A stretch of DNA of 64,000 nucleotides from Caldilinea sp. CFX5 (GTDB lineage Bacteria; Chloroflexota; Anaerolineae; Caldilineales; Caldilineaceae). The notes under the pieces are model-generated. The model was given only the letters and a program-made list of their open reading frames with translations, was not told the DNA's origin and did not search any database. Location: contig QWII01000058.1 in assembly GCA_021405325.1 (NCBI GenBank), positions 62,001-126,000 of the forward strand, read 5' to 3'. The position numbers and the translations under genes were made by a program. Positions 1 through 8,801 of the stretch are shown one piece after another (within the stretch, counting starts at the first letter, position 1; each line of letters begins with the position of its first letter).

Positions 1-64
1 GATTACGTTTGGGGAATAACATGGCTACCGCAGTAGACAAGCAAGCCATCTGCTGGACGCGGCA

Positions 65-97
65 GGTCTAGCGTCTCTACCATTACCACGCTAGACC
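65..97. terminator. hairpin at the left edge
   Basis: Two 10-base arms, GGTCTAGCGT and its complement, face each other across a short loop. No T-run follows. An open frame entering from the left edge (stop at 69-71) ends inside the first arm, so this may close a gene outside the window; that reading frame is too short to name. Confidence 0.4.
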
Positions 98-104
98 AAC
101 ACGA

Positions 105-674
105 TTAAGGATTTTTTCCTTGGTCTGTTTGCCACAATGCCCGCAAGCGTGCTAACTCGGCTTCTGCGGCGGCGGCGCGTTGTTCCGCCGCCGTACGGGC
201 TTGCGCTTCGGCTTCGGCGCGCCGAGCTTCCGCTTCTGCCCGTTGTATGGCGCTCTCAGTCTGTTCTTCAGCGCGTCTACGCGCTTCATACTCACTCCGG
301 TTGTCCAACAAAGGCTGGCCGGTGGCGCCATCTTCGACCACCAGGGCGCGTTCATCTTCCGTCAGGCCAAACCAGACATTGGCGGTGGCGCTATAAAAGC
401 GACCCGCTTCATCGGGTTGCATGGGTACATACGCGCCCTCCACCAGACGATAACCAGTTAGTTCAAATGGATGATCATCTTCGTCATAGTGGGGTAAGGG
501 GATGGTTTTGAACACGGGTTCGCCGTCGGGGCCGATGGTCCACTCGGTGCGCCAACCATAGTAAAACGGATCACTATCCGCCGATGGTTTGGTCAGCACA
601 AGCTTTTCGGCCTGGTGCGCACCATTGGTTTTAGGGCTTTGTTCAAGCCGATGCGGATCGACTTTGGCAACCAT
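105..674 (-). CDS. Uma2-like protein lacking the nuclease core
   Basis: 189 residues. The start has a GGGAG ribosome site 7 bases upstream. Residues about 35-60 (DPFYYGWR, then TIPLPHYDE) resemble the N-terminus of Uma2 (DUF820) PD-(D/E)XK proteins. Residues from about 68 on (ELTGYRLVEG, WFGLTEDE, GQPLLDN, then an Ala/Glu/Arg coiled coil to the end) resemble the Uma2 C-terminus. The roughly 100-residue catalytic middle, with its Asp and Glu-x-Lys residues, is absent, and the two ends join in frame near residue 62. Uma2 proteins are usually well over 200 residues. The product is probably not a nuclease; it may be a decayed gene or keep only the coiled-coil function. The family call rests on recall of typical Uma2 ends. 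Confidence 0.6.
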   Translation of the reverse strand: MVAKVDPHRLEQSPKTNGAHQAEKLVLTKPSADSDPFYYGWRTEWTIGPDGEPVFKTIPLPHYDEDDHPFELTGYRLVEGAYVPMQPDEAGRFYSATANVWFGLTEDERALVVEDGATGQPLLDNRSEYEARRRAEEQTESAIQRAEAEARRAEAEAQARTAAEQRAAAAEAELARLRALWQTDQGKNP

Positions 675-827
675 CTTCGTACTCCCGGCTAGATCAATAA
701 CATGACGCCCACAGCAAGACGAGCGACAGGCAAAACAGCGTGAACTCTATCGTATCACATCGGCCCGGTTTGTCAACTGTGTTGTTCCTCAACCCTTACT
801 TTGTTAAGCGATAACGATTCAGGCTGA

Positions 828-902
828 GGCCACCCTTCCTAGAAGAGGCGGAAACCGCTGGGTCGTACAGGAAGGTAGTTGCCTCTTCCAGGAAGGGTGG
901 CC
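828..902. repeat. long intergenic palindrome
   Basis: Arms beginning GGCCACCCTTCCT and ending in the complement form a stem of about 22 bp with one bulge; a weaker outer stem (TAAGCGATAACGAT against ATCGTTACGTTA) flanks it. It lies in the 247-bp gap between two minus-strand genes. Confidence 0.7.
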
Positions 903-921
903 GACCCGGATGGCTGCATCG

Positions 922-1215
922 TTACGTTAAGCGCTTAAAATAGAAATAGACAAAGGGCGCATCCGTCGTAACACCGGTCAGTTCCCACCCTTCCTGGCCT
1001 AGCGTATTTAACTCGTCTGCCGTCAGCGTCGTCTCCTTGCTCAGATTGCGGACGAGTTGCTTGTACTCCCACTGTACCTTTTTTTGCACATAAATCATCG
1101 GCGGCGCCACCGGTGGTGCTTCCGGCAAGGATGGCCGTGGCGGCAGCAAGGGCGTAATCTCCAGCAATCCTGGTTCACTATATCGTGTTGTTGAACGAAT
1201 ATGACTTGCAATCAT
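922..1215 (-). CDS. DUF4177-like small protein
   Basis: 97 residues from the ATG at 1215, which has AAGGAG 8 bases upstream; a further ATG at 1248 lies before that ribosome site and is less likely. The first half is Pro-rich and probably disordered. The second half (WEYKQLVRNL, then ELNTLGQEGWELTGV, then FYFKR) has the W-E-Y / LN-LGxEGWEL / FxFKR pattern of DUF4177 proteins, small alpha/beta proteins of unknown role. There is no signal peptide or membrane segment. It stands alone between a palindrome and the AHSA1/ArsR pair. Confidence 0.55.
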   Translation of the reverse strand: MIASHIRSTTRYSEPGLLEITPLLPPRPSLPEAPPVAPPMIYVQKKVQWEYKQLVRNLSKETTLTADELNTLGQEGWELTGVTTDAPFVYFYFKRLT

Positions 1216-1308
1216 TGGAACAGCTCCTTTTCCATCATTGAGACACATTCCTATACGTACATACCTGTGATCTGTTGTCGTGGCATAAAGCCTCCACGGA
1301 AAGGAATG

Positions 1309-1911
1309 CTATACATCGCGCGCACCCGCGGTCAATAGCACTTGCTGCGCTAACATCTGTAGCCGATCCTGCCAACGTGTTGCCTGTTGCGCCAGCCATT
1401 GATTGTCAACGGCTGGGCTGGCCCGACCTTCCCCAAGCGTGGGTGATAGGTTGCCGGCAGCACCCATCGGCAGAAAATTTTGTGGTTGCTGTCGATTCCC
1501 CATCCCTTGCGCACCAGCCGGCGGCCCATGCATTGCGCTCATCTGCCCGCTAACGGCGTCGACTGTCACCTGGCTAAATGCTTCCTGTATGAGTGTCACC
1601 AGGGTACGGCCATTGCGCTCAGTCAACGTAATGGCGATGGTTGTCCATGCCGGCCCGTCGGCCACGCCATCCTCATTCTGGAGCAACAAGGCAAGTCGGT
1701 ACGGCGGCTCATAGGTGGTGACTTTGCCACGCAAGGCACAGCGCCGGCCTTGCCATTCGATGAACTCTTCACAGCGACCACCCGGCTTCGCCTCCAACGC
1801 AACCGCCAAGCCCCACCACTGCCGTAGCCCTTCCTCTGTGCCGACAAAACGCCAAACGGTGGCGGCGCCGGCCGCGATCTCGATCTGCTTCTGAATCCGC
1901 ATCGGCATCAT
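1309..1911 (-). CDS. AHSA1/SRPBCC-fold protein
   Basis: 200 residues from the ATG at 1911. That start overlaps the stop of the upstream ArsR gene as ATGA, which favours it over the longer frame reaching 1980. The N-terminal 110 residues (IQKQIEIAAGAATVWRFV, EGLRQWWG, GGRCEEF) match the activator-of-Hsp90-ATPase-homology/START-like ligand-binding fold. Residues about 125-165 are a low-complexity Gly/Pro/Gln insert before a C-terminal helical part. ArsR-AHSA1 pairs are common; the AHSA1 member is usually of unknown substrate. Translational coupling implies co-regulation by the ArsR protein. Confidence 0.75.
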   Translation of the reverse strand: MMPMRIQKQIEIAAGAATVWRFVGTEEGLRQWWGLAVALEAKPGGRCEEFIEWQGRRCALRGKVTTYEPPYRLALLLQNEDGVADGPAWTTIAITLTERNGRTLVTLIQEAFSQVTVDAVSGQMSAMHGPPAGAQGMGNRQQPQNFLPMGAAGNLSPTLGEGRASPAVDNQWLAQQATRWQDRLQMLAQQVLLTAGARDV

Positions 1912-2246
1912 TTGTCCACTCCTTCTTCGCTTTCGACGGCTTCGGCTAAGGTTTTTAAGATCGCCAGGCGGGTGTCCCACAGCGCTTCATAGTGAAGCAA
2001 CCAATCGGCCACTTGTTGCAGCGCAGCGGCATTGAGATGATAGGATCGTTCACGGCCATCAGGCACCGAACGCACCAGCCCCGTTTCGCGCAGAATGCGC
2101 AGGTGCTTACTCACCGCCGGCTGGCTGATGGTCGGCAAATGAGCGACAATTTCGCCGGCCCGCAACGGTCCTTCGGTGCGCAGGAGGTCAAGAATCTTGC
2201 GCCGATTGGCATCGACAATGGCACGGTAAGGTTTTGAATCTTCCAT
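1908..2246 (-). CDS. ArsR-family transcription regulator
   Basis: 112 residues, a typical length. It is a winged helix-turn-helix: RRKILDLLRTEGPL, recognition helix region ISQPAVSKHLRILRETGLV, and wing PDGRERSYHL. No CxC metal site is seen, so it is not an arsenic sensor; it fits the metal-independent autorepressor group that travels with AHSA1 genes. It heads a two-gene operon with the coupled gene at 1309-1911. A promoter and an AT-rich palindrome lie just upstream. Confidence 0.85.
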   Translation of the reverse strand: MEDSKPYRAIVDANRRKILDLLRTEGPLRAGEIVAHLPTISQPAVSKHLRILRETGLVRSVPDGRERSYHLNAAALQQVADWLLHYEALWDTRLAILKTLAEAVESEEGVDK

Positions 2247-2287
2247 GAGTTGCGTTTCACATAGACAAATACAAGAGACAAAAATAC

Positions 2288-2347
2288 ATAACTATATGGT
2301 TATATATTATATCGTGGATTATACCAGAACCGTTAGTATTCATCCAA
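2288..2347 (-). promoter_or_regulatory. arsR promoter with candidate operator
   Basis: On the minus strand, TATAAT (2318-2323) and TTGGAT (2342-2347) are 18 bases apart. Downstream of the -10, 2288-2303 is a near-palindrome with perfect arms ATAAC/GTTAT, the kind of AT-rich site ArsR dimers bind. Autorepression is inferred. Confidence 0.5.
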
Positions 2348-2431
2348 ATCTAAATTGTTTAAAAAGGAGAAAGCGGAGAGAAACGCGTCTACCAGCAAGG
2401 CGAGGCTACGGCGCAGACCAGTCCATCTCCT

Positions 2432-2502
2432 CCGTGTTCCTTCTCTCTGTGTTTAGTCTTTGGGCGGCCATAAAAGACTAAACACAGATAGAAGGAACAC
2501 GG
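2432..2502. repeat. intergenic palindrome
   Basis: Arms starting CCGTGTTCCTTCTCTCTG and ending in the near-complement enclose a short loop. It sits in the 295-bp gap between plsC (ending at 2542, minus) and arsR. Confidence 0.7.
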
Positions 2503-2541
2503 AAAAGAATGGAAAATTTGCTCTCGTTGTTTGGGGTGAGG

Positions 2542-3312
2542 TCAGCGGAATTTGAGTTGGTCGAGGGCGGCTTGTAATGCCTGGCGGGTCTGTTCGGCAA
2601 CTTGGGCAATGTCATCCGCCGGCTTTATGTGGATGACCGACAGCGGCACGAGGCGGGCCTTGATCGGTGTGCGATGCCTGACCAACTGCCAGGCCATCGC
2701 CGGCAGCGTTGCGTGCGATTCATACCAGGTCACGATTGGGAGCGGTTCATAGTAGAGGGCGCAGGGTAGAATCGGGATGCTTTCCTGTTGGGCGATTTCA
2801 AAAGCGCCGTAGCGGAAGGGCAGCAAGGTGTGACCGGGACCGATTGTGCCTTCGGGGAAGAGAACCAACGGCGGGTAGGTGCGTTCGCGCAAAGCCTCGG
2901 CAATCTCGGTACGGGAAGCAACACGCGCTTCCTGGCTACGACGGTTAACAAAGATCGTTTCCAGCGCTACCGCGATCTGGCCGATCACCGGCAACTTGCG
3001 CACCCCTTTGGTGCTAAGAAAACGGGCCGGTGTCAGGTACAGCACCATCAGGGTATCAATAAAGGCGGTATGATTGCAAAAGATCAGCCCCTGATGGTTA
3101 CTCACCACTTCCGGCGTCGGACAATGATAGTCAATACCGGCGAAGCGCATAAAGAGGCGCGCCATCATCGTCACCGGCCAGGTCGCCAGGCGCGCCCCGC
3201 CGACCCGAATGGGAACCAACCCCAGCAGCAAGACAAAGAGCGCGCCGACTCCAATCACCAGCAGCAAGAGCGTAATGCGCACGACAGCACGGATGGATAA
3301 GAGGAGGGACAT
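2542..3312 (-). CDS. plsC: 1-acyl-glycerol-3-phosphate acyltransferase (PlsC family)
   Basis: 256 residues. It is predicted to move an acyl chain to lysophosphatidate in the membrane during phospholipid synthesis. A hydrophobic N-terminus (about residues 8-34) anchors it. The catalytic H-x4-D motif is NHTAFID (His81, Asp86) and the glycerol-phosphate site is FPEGT (152-156); NRRSQEAR (123-130) fits the block between them. The length is normal. It is flanked by palindromes on both sides, so it is probably a single transcription unit. The exact acyl acceptor cannot be read from the sequence; ornithine-lipid acyltransferases look similar. Confidence 0.85.
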   Translation of the reverse strand: MSLLLSIRAVVRITLLLLVIGVGALFVLLLGLVPIRVGGARLATWPVTMMARLFMRFAGIDYHCPTPEVVSNHQGLIFCNHTAFIDTLMVLYLTPARFLSTKGVRKLPVIGQIAVALETIFVNRRSQEARVASRTEIAEALRERTYPPLVLFPEGTIGPGHTLLPFRYGAFEIAQQESIPILPCALYYEPLPIVTWYESHATLPAMAWQLVRHRTPIKARLVPLSVIHIKPADDIAQVAEQTRQALQAALDQLKFR

Positions 3313-3322
3313 AGTGTGATTC

Positions 3323-3410
3323 CATTCAGTAGGACAGTAAGGCAGTCATTCAGTAAGACAGTGACTGAACGACTGTCCCACTGTCTCACTGTCTTACTGA
3401 ACGACTGTCG
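3323..3410. repeat. intergenic palindrome built of CAGT/ACTG words
   Basis: Repeated CATTCAGTAAGACAGT-like words on the left are mirrored by ACTGTCTTACTGAACG-like words on the right, giving several possible stems. It lies between fba and plsC. Confidence 0.65.
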
Positions 3411-3425
3411 TTTATTCTCTTTTAC

Positions 3426-4838
3426 TTAGTCAGCCAACCCCAAATCATCCCCCGCCGTGCGGGCTTGTTTGGGCATCGCTTTGTGCAGTTCCACCGGGGT
3501 GACAAGGCGCTCAACCAGGTCACGGGTGTTGGTGACGTTGAGCTTGTCATAGAAGAAGCGGAACTTCTCTTCCATCACGACGGCAATCCCCTCTTTCGCT
3601 GCCGGATCCATGCCCCACAGTTCGGGCTTGAAGGGACCCATCGCCTTCTTGCGCGTCTTGTAGTAGAACTGGGCGTCGGTTTCGCCGGCTTTGCGTTCGT
3701 CGGCGTTGTTGGCATCCAGATAGCGATAGATCTGATCACGCAGCGCAACCGGGAAGGCCGGGGTTTCCATGAAGAGATTCTGGAAGCCGGAAGCCAGGTG
3801 GATTTCCAGCGTCTGCTTCTCCGGGAACTTGGTGAACATCTCTTCGGGCAGCGTGCTGGCGCCATGTTGGACGACGCCACCCGAACCATGTTGGCGGGCG
3901 CGCTCACCCAAAACGCCCAGCGTATCAAAATCAACGGCCACATCGGCAATCGAGCCATCGGGCAAGACAACGCCGCCATGTGTCGTGCCGGTCTGCACGC
4001 TGATCTTGCTCAGACCCACATAGTCGCCCAGGTCGGCCAGGGTCTCGTTGTAGTTCTGGATGTAGGCGTCCAGCTCTTCAACAGTGGAGTTCTTCTCGCC
4101 CACTTCGCCGATCTCGCCACCCAGGCTGACGGTGACGCCAGCCGGTTCCAGATCGCGCACGAACTTGGTGATCTCGGCAGAGCGCATAAAGTTGTGGAAT
4201 TGCTGCTCGGCCAGGTCGCCCTTGTGCAGATCGACTAGCGTGCTGGTGTCAATGTCAATGTTCCAGAAGCCGGCAGGAATCGCTTCGGCAATCAGGTCTT
4301 TGACTTCCTGAATGGCGCCTTCGGGGTTCTTCTTGAAGGTAGACGCCTTGACCTGGATGTGATCACCCTGGATAAAGAGCGGATGGTGATAGCCTTCCTT
4401 GATAGCGGCGGCGACAACCGCAGTGGTGTACTCTTCCGGCGGCTGCTCGGTATAGCTCATTTCACTACGCGCAATCTCGAAGATCATGGCGCCGGTGTTG
4501 GTCTTTTGGGCGGCGCGCAAGGCGGCGCGCACAGTGTCATAGGTGGTGAAGCGGATATTCATCGCCGGCACCGTGCGATCACGCCACTCGCCCCGGCTGC
4601 GGGCAATGTAGAACTCGTGGATACTGGCCGGACGTGCGCCAAGCGCCTGGCCCAACTCCCAAATCAACCAACGACTAAACGCCTTGACCGGCGTCGTGCC
4701 GAAAATCGCATCGCGCACCAACACATCAATCGCTGAACTGCGCAGCTTTTCGGCGTCCAGAATTTCAACCTTGCCCTTGGCAACGCCCACTACACTCTTC
4801 AGTTGCGAACGCAACTCATGGACAGATTCGTGAATCAT
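3426..4838 (-). CDS. class II fructose-bisphosphate aldolase family protein (long form)
   Basis: 470 residues. Class II aldolases use Zn to split fructose-1,6-bisphosphate (or tagatose-bisphosphate). Visible family marks are GDH in [10 protein letters not shown] (about residue 156), [13 protein letters not shown] (about 238-250), [10 protein letters not shown] (about 281-290) and the Zn/phosphate loop HGAS (about 328). It is about 100 residues longer than ordinary FbaA, with a C-terminal extension. The start has GGAAAG upstream. It lies 178 bp downstream of the phosphofructokinase on the same strand, which supports a glycolytic role. Tagatose-bisphosphate aldolase is the main alternative. Confidence 0.7.
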   Translation of the reverse strand: MIHESVHELRSQLKSVVGVAKGKVEILDAEKLRSSAIDVLVRDAIFGTTPVKAFSRWLIWELGQALGARPASIHEFYIARSRGEWRDRTVPAMNIRFTTYDTVRAALRAAQKTNTGAMIFEIARSEMSYTEQPPEEYTTAVVAAAIKEGYHHPLFIQGDHIQVKASTFKKNPEGAIQEVKDLIAEAIPAGFWNIDIDTSTLVDLHKGDLAEQQFHNFMRSAEITKFVRDLEPAGVTVSLGGEIGEVGEKNSTVEELDAYIQNYNETLADLGDYVGLSKISVQTGTTHGGVVLPDGSIADVAVDFDTLGVLGERARQHGSGGVVQHGASTLPEEMFTKFPEKQTLEIHLASGFQNLFMETPAFPVALRDQIYRYLDANNADERKAGETDAQFYYKTRKKAMGPFKPELWGMDPAAKEGIAVVMEEKFRFFYDKLNVTNTRDLVERLVTPVELHKAMPKQARTAGDDLGLAD

Positions 4839-4882
4839 GGTACTTTCCTTTCAAAATATACAAACGTCGTCTTCTGTCGCGT

Positions 4883-4974
4883 GGTCACTTGGTCGCGTCG
4901 TCGCTTGGTCAATCGTCAAGATGTAAATACAAAACTTAGTACCAAGCAAATTTGGACGACGCGACCAAGTGACC
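4883..4974. repeat. palindrome between fba and pfk
   Basis: Arms GGTCACTTGGTCGCGTCGTC and its complement form a perfect 20-bp stem around an AT-rich loop. Further GACTACGCGAC-like words follow to about 5013. Confidence 0.75.
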
Positions 4975-5016
4975 ATACGACTACGCGACTATGCGACAAC
5001 AAGACGACGCGACTGA

Positions 5017-6183
5017 TTAATACAAGAACATCGGCTTGCCCAAGACGTGGCGCACTTTGGGCCGGTATTCCTGAATGTCATAGAGTTCATCGACATCGAC
5101 GCGCTTGATGCCGCTGCCGACGACGCTCATGGGCACATGGGTGTAGGCGCCGTCGCGCAGCGCCATCATGCGACCACGTACGCCGCTGTTGATCAGGGTC
5201 AGCGCCATGTTGGCAAAGTTGACCGCCACCATCAGATCCAACGCATCCGGGGCGCCGGAGCGCATAAGGTAGGAGATCTGTTGGTAGATAATGTTTTCGC
5301 CGGTGAGTTGTTTCAAGGCATCGCCGGTGATGGTGCCGATGCCGCCCAATTTGCGATGGCCGTAGGCGTCCGCTTCGCCATATTCGACCACCTTGCCACC
5401 CACAATGTGGGCGCCTTCGCTGATCGTGACCATGGCGTAATTGCTGGGGTTGGCGCGCTTGTCCTGCATCACCAGGTCGGCCAGCTTTTCCGGGTCAAAG
5501 GGCACTTCCGAGATAATGGCGCGATCGACGCCGGCCAGATAGGAGCTGATCAAACTGGTTTCGCCGCTGTTGCGGCCAAAGAGTTCGATGACGGCGATGC
5601 GTTCATGCGAACCGGTGCTGGTGCGCAGTTGGTGAATAAACTGCACGCTGCGGGTGACGGCGGTGCTAAAGCCGATGCAGTAGTCGGTGCCGTAGACATC
5701 GTTGTCCATTGTCTTCGGGATTGCCATGATGGGGAAGCCCTCATTGTGGAGCCGTTGGCCATAGCTTAGGGTGTCATCACCGCCAATGGGGATCAGCACA
5801 TCGACGCCCAGGAATTCCAGGTTTTTGAGAACATGCGGGGTAAAATCGCGCAGACTCTGATCTTTGGCCTCCGCTTCCGGGTGTTCGGGGTCGCGCAGGA
5901 AATCCGGCACATCTTTGTTCTTTACTTTGCTGGGGTTGGTGCGGCTGGTGTGCAGGAAGGTGCCGCCGGTGCGATCCACCGTGCGCACAACACTCTTATC
6001 CAACGGCAGAATATACTGCTCCATTGATTGCTTGTCGTCAAGATTCAGGTTCAACAAGCCGCTCCAGCCGCGCCGGATGCCGATGATCTCATGACCGTCA
6101 TCAATGGCGCGATGGACAGCCGCCTTGATCGAGGCATTAAGCCCCGGCACATCACCGCCGCCAGTTAAAATTCCAATTTTCAT
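5017..6183 (-). CDS. 6-phosphofructokinase, probably PPi-dependent
   Basis: 388 residues from the ATG at 6183, which has GGAGG at ideal spacing and begins [11 protein letters not shown]; the frame extends to 6390 but without conserved sequence. The product phosphorylates fructose-6-phosphate in the cytoplasm. The nucleotide region reads GGDDT (134-138) instead of the GGDGS of ATP enzymes, and the catalytic block reads PKTMDND (156-162) instead of PGTIDND. Asp137 and Lys157 are the residues associated with pyrophosphate as phosphoryl donor. A 25-30 residue insert (about 83-110) separates it from E. coli PfkA. The aldolase gene follows, so the pair is likely co-transcribed. Donor choice is inferred from two positions. 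Confidence 0.85.
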   Translation of the reverse strand: MKIGILTGGGDVPGLNASIKAAVHRAIDDGHEIIGIRRGWSGLLNLNLDDKQSMEQYILPLDKSVVRTVDRTGGTFLHTSRTNPSKVKNKDVPDFLRDPEHPEAEAKDQSLRDFTPHVLKNLEFLGVDVLIPIGGDDTLSYGQRLHNEGFPIMAIPKTMDNDVYGTDYCIGFSTAVTRSVQFIHQLRTSTGSHERIAVIELFGRNSGETSLISSYLAGVDRAIISEVPFDPEKLADLVMQDKRANPSNYAMVTISEGAHIVGGKVVEYGEADAYGHRKLGGIGTITGDALKQLTGENIIYQQISYLMRSGAPDALDLMVAVNFANMALTLINSGVRGRMMALRDGAYTHVPMSVVGSGIKRVDVDELYDIQEYRPKVRHVLGKPMFLY

Positions 6184-6731
6184 TATCAAACCTCCTTCGA
6201 TCAAATTTGTTACAATTAAGCTTTGTGTGCATTCCGCGGTCAGATGCGCTATATAACACATCTCACCGAAGTGATGCCAGAAACAACGTACCACTGTGTT
6301 CATGCTTTGTACGAATCGCGTTGTACTACTTTTCGTCAATGAATTAATTGTTGGCACAGGCAGGGTGCCGGCTGTAAGCGTCATTGCCAAAGCCCAATAT
6401 TCCCATTATACATGATCTCATACCGAGGGCTGAACGGAAGAGCGTATGATTTACAATTTGCAAAAGCGGGCTGAAATTGGCAGCAGACACACGGCATCTA
6501 AACCCATGATGTGATACCATCAGCACACACAGGTCAAGAATTACTTGTAAAGGCGTCCATTCAGTATTACAATGGTGTGTAGTCCGCAATCGTTTAGTCC
6601 TGAGTCAGCTAGACCGCTTCTGGTGTTGCAGACGCTGGACTATTATAGGTCATCACCAAACAGTAACCGGCAAGCGTGCGTATGTCGCGAGAACGTTTGC
6701 CAAGAACGCGGCCAGAGCAAGAGGAGTGAGC
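6184..6731. other. 548-bp gap between divergent genes
   Basis: No supported gene. A minus-strand frame of 81 codons at 6344-6589 has no ribosome site or family resemblance. The region must hold the divergent promoters of the phosphofructokinase and the MBL-fold gene, but no convincing -35/-10 pair was found. Confidence 0.5.
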
Positions 6732-7673
6732 ATGGCAAGACGCAGAAGCGCGGTGCGCATCGGCATGACCGGCTTGGGTCAGCGCGAAGAATTAGCGCCC
6801 GGCATCTTTATCAATACCCACTACCGGGGCTGTACGCCCGGTTTTATCTACACGGAAGAGGGCATCATTTTGGTCGATGCGCCGCTGATCCCCAAACAGG
6901 CGGTCGATTGGCGCGAGCAGATTGAAGCGGAATACCCCGGCCACCCATTGCTCTTTATGATTAACACCGATCACCATCGTGGCCATGCGCTGGGCAACCA
7001 ATATTTTATGCCCTGCAAGGTGATCGCCCATGAGCGCGCCCACAAAGAAATGTCCGGCTACACCGAAAACTTTAAGGAGCGGGTGCGTAACAGCTTTAAG
7101 CGCGAGCCGGAGATTCAGTCGCAGCTCAACAATATCATTATCATTCCACCTCATATCACCTTTACCAACCGTTCTACGCTGCTCTATGGCGAGCGCCGGA
7201 TCGAGTTGATGTATCTAGGTGGTCATACGCCGGCTACGAGCATTGTCTGGTTGCCGGAAGAGAAGCTGGCCTTTGTGGGTGATATTGTCTGGGTGGATCA
7301 ACACCCTTACATGGCGCAGGGCAACACGCTGGAATGGATGCGGGCGCTGGAAACCATCCGCAACCTGGGGGCGGAGCGGCTGGTGCCGGGGCATGGGCCG
7401 GTCTGTCTGCCGGACGCGACCTATCGTGTGGGCGAATACATTATGTTCATGCGCCAGCGGGTACGCGACTACTATCTGGAAGGGAAGAACAAAAACGAAA
7501 CCAAGAGCGGTCTCGTGATGGAGATGCTCGAATGGTTCCCCGTGCCGCCGGAGCGCAAAGCCAAAATTGAGAGCCAGATCAAATCGGGTCTCAACCGCGT
7601 CTATCGCGAAATTCAGCGCGAAGAAGAGGACACCGGCTTTGACGAGGATGACGACGAATTAGATGATGATTAG
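6732..7673 (+). CDS. metallo-beta-lactamase-fold protein with altered metal motif
   Basis: 313 residues from the ATG at 6732 with GAGGAG 5-7 bases upstream (a GTG at 6726 is possible). The usual HxHxDH is D-H-H-R-G-H at residues 80-85 (in NTDHHRGHALGN): the first His is Asp and the motif Asp is Gly. Later metal ligands appear intact: GGHTPATS, FVGDIVW and PGHGP. The tail is a highly acidic run of Glu and Asp (about the last 20 residues). The family hydrolyses esters, thioesters or phosphodiesters; no substrate can be named. It stands alone, followed by a palindrome. Confidence 0.8.
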   Translation: MARRRSAVRIGMTGLGQREELAPGIFINTHYRGCTPGFIYTEEGIILVDAPLIPKQAVDWREQIEAEYPGHPLLFMINTDHHRGHALGNQYFMPCKVIAHERAHKEMSGYTENFKERVRNSFKREPEIQSQLNNIIIIPPHITFTNRSTLLYGERRIELMYLGGHTPATSIVWLPEEKLAFVGDIVWVDQHPYMAQGNTLEWMRALETIRNLGAERLVPGHGPVCLPDATYRVGEYIMFMRQRVRDYYLEGKNKNETKSGLVMEMLEWFPVPPERKAKIESQIKSGLNRVYREIQREEEDTGFDEDDDELDDD

Positions 7674-7747
7674 TAGGTAGACAGGTACACAGGGGAATAA
7701 GACCTGTCTACCTGTCTACCTGTCTACCTATCTACCTGTCTACCTGT
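7674..7747. repeat. GTAGACAGGT/ACCTGTCTAC palindrome
   Basis: It starts right after the stop of the MBL gene. TAGGTAGACAGGT words face several ACCTGTCTACCT words. The same family recurs at 59977-60084. Confidence 0.75.
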
Positions 7748-7774
7748 TTTCTTACAAGTTGAAACAAATTACGA

Positions 7775-8770
7775 ATGGCATACTCTGTTGAATCGAAAGC
7801 AAACAATCCTGCTAATCTGTTGCGGGATGACCTGGATCGCGCCGAGCGTGAAGTGGTAAAGCTCGACGCCAGCAATATTGAACTTTATTTACTCCTGCTT
7901 GACCAGATCGAAAAGCGTTTTGGTGAACTGACCGCCAACGATACCGACCTGCGACCGGAGTTGGGGCGTTGGGATAGTTTACTGAGCCGGCTCCAGACCA
8001 AACCGGAAGCGCTGGTGCGGGCGGCGGCGCGGGTCGGTGGGTTAGCCAAACTGCGGCAAAAGCATCCGCCAGCCGAGAGCTTCTGGTGGCACTTAGACAA
8101 AGAGGTGGCGCAACGTCGCGCCCAAATGCTCAAACGGACTGTCACCACAGTAGTGGCCGCCGTTGTCTTATTGGGCGGCGGTTACTGGGCGCTCCACTTC
8201 TTTTTCCCACCTAGCCCGGCTGCGGTGCAGATGATGGAGACCAATTCGCAACTTGAACCGTTGATTGCCGAACAACGCTGGCAGGAAGCGTTAACCGTTG
8301 TCGAAACAGCGCAACAAAGCCTGCCCGACGAACCGGAGCTAGTCCTCTGGGAGATGGTCTTTGCTGAGCAACTGGGGGAGAGCGACCGGGCCAACGCGGC
8401 TTGGGCGCGCGCCCAAGCATTGTTGCCCGCTATGCCGGCTGAACTCTTGGTGCAATTGGGCAACCACCGCCTGCAAGTCGGCAACTTCCAGGGCGCCTGG
8501 GACGCCGGTCAACAAGCGTTGGCCATTGACCCGGAGAATGCCCAAGCCACTTTCCTCCTAGGCAGCGTTGCCGAGATGGTCAACGACATCCCAACGGCCA
8601 TTGCAATGTTTGACCGCACCTTTACCTTGGCGGAAGAAGAGAATGCCCAGTTGGCGGTCATTGCGCGGGTACGGATGGGCAACCTCTTGCAACGTGCGCC
8701 GGCCATCGGCAACGCCATCACCCCCACCATCACGCTGACGGGGACAGCAACGATCACGACCGCGCCTTAG
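7775..8770 (+). CDS. membrane-anchored TPR protein
   Basis: 331 residues. Residues 1-125 are a charged, mostly helical cytoplasmic part; one membrane segment (about 126-147, TVVAAVVLLGGGYWALHFFF) follows, then TPR-like helices (about 155-300: LIAEQRWQEAL, LGNHRLQVGNFQGAWDAG, ATFLLGSVAEMVNDIPTAI) outside the membrane, and a Thr-rich tail. TPR repeats bind other proteins. It lies 28 bp upstream of the large membrane protein and may be co-transcribed with it. No catalytic motif is visible. Confidence 0.7.
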   Translation: MAYSVESKANNPANLLRDDLDRAEREVVKLDASNIELYLLLLDQIEKRFGELTANDTDLRPELGRWDSLLSRLQTKPEALVRAAARVGGLAKLRQKHPPAESFWWHLDKEVAQRRAQMLKRTVTTVVAAVVLLGGGYWALHFFFPPSPAAVQMMETNSQLEPLIAEQRWQEALTVVETAQQSLPDEPELVLWEMVFAEQLGESDRANAAWARAQALLPAMPAELLVQLGNHRLQVGNFQGAWDAGQQALAIDPENAQATFLLGSVAEMVNDIPTAIAMFDRTFTLAEEENAQLAVIARVRMGNLLQRAPAIGNAITPTITLTGTATITTAP

Positions 8771-8801
8771 GCGGCAATCGTGATCCAAGAGTACGCTTGT
8801 G

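Noticed and set aside
6344..6589. 81-codon minus-strand frame
   Set aside because: No ribosome site, poor composition, rich in rare Cys/His/Met runs; looks like chance.
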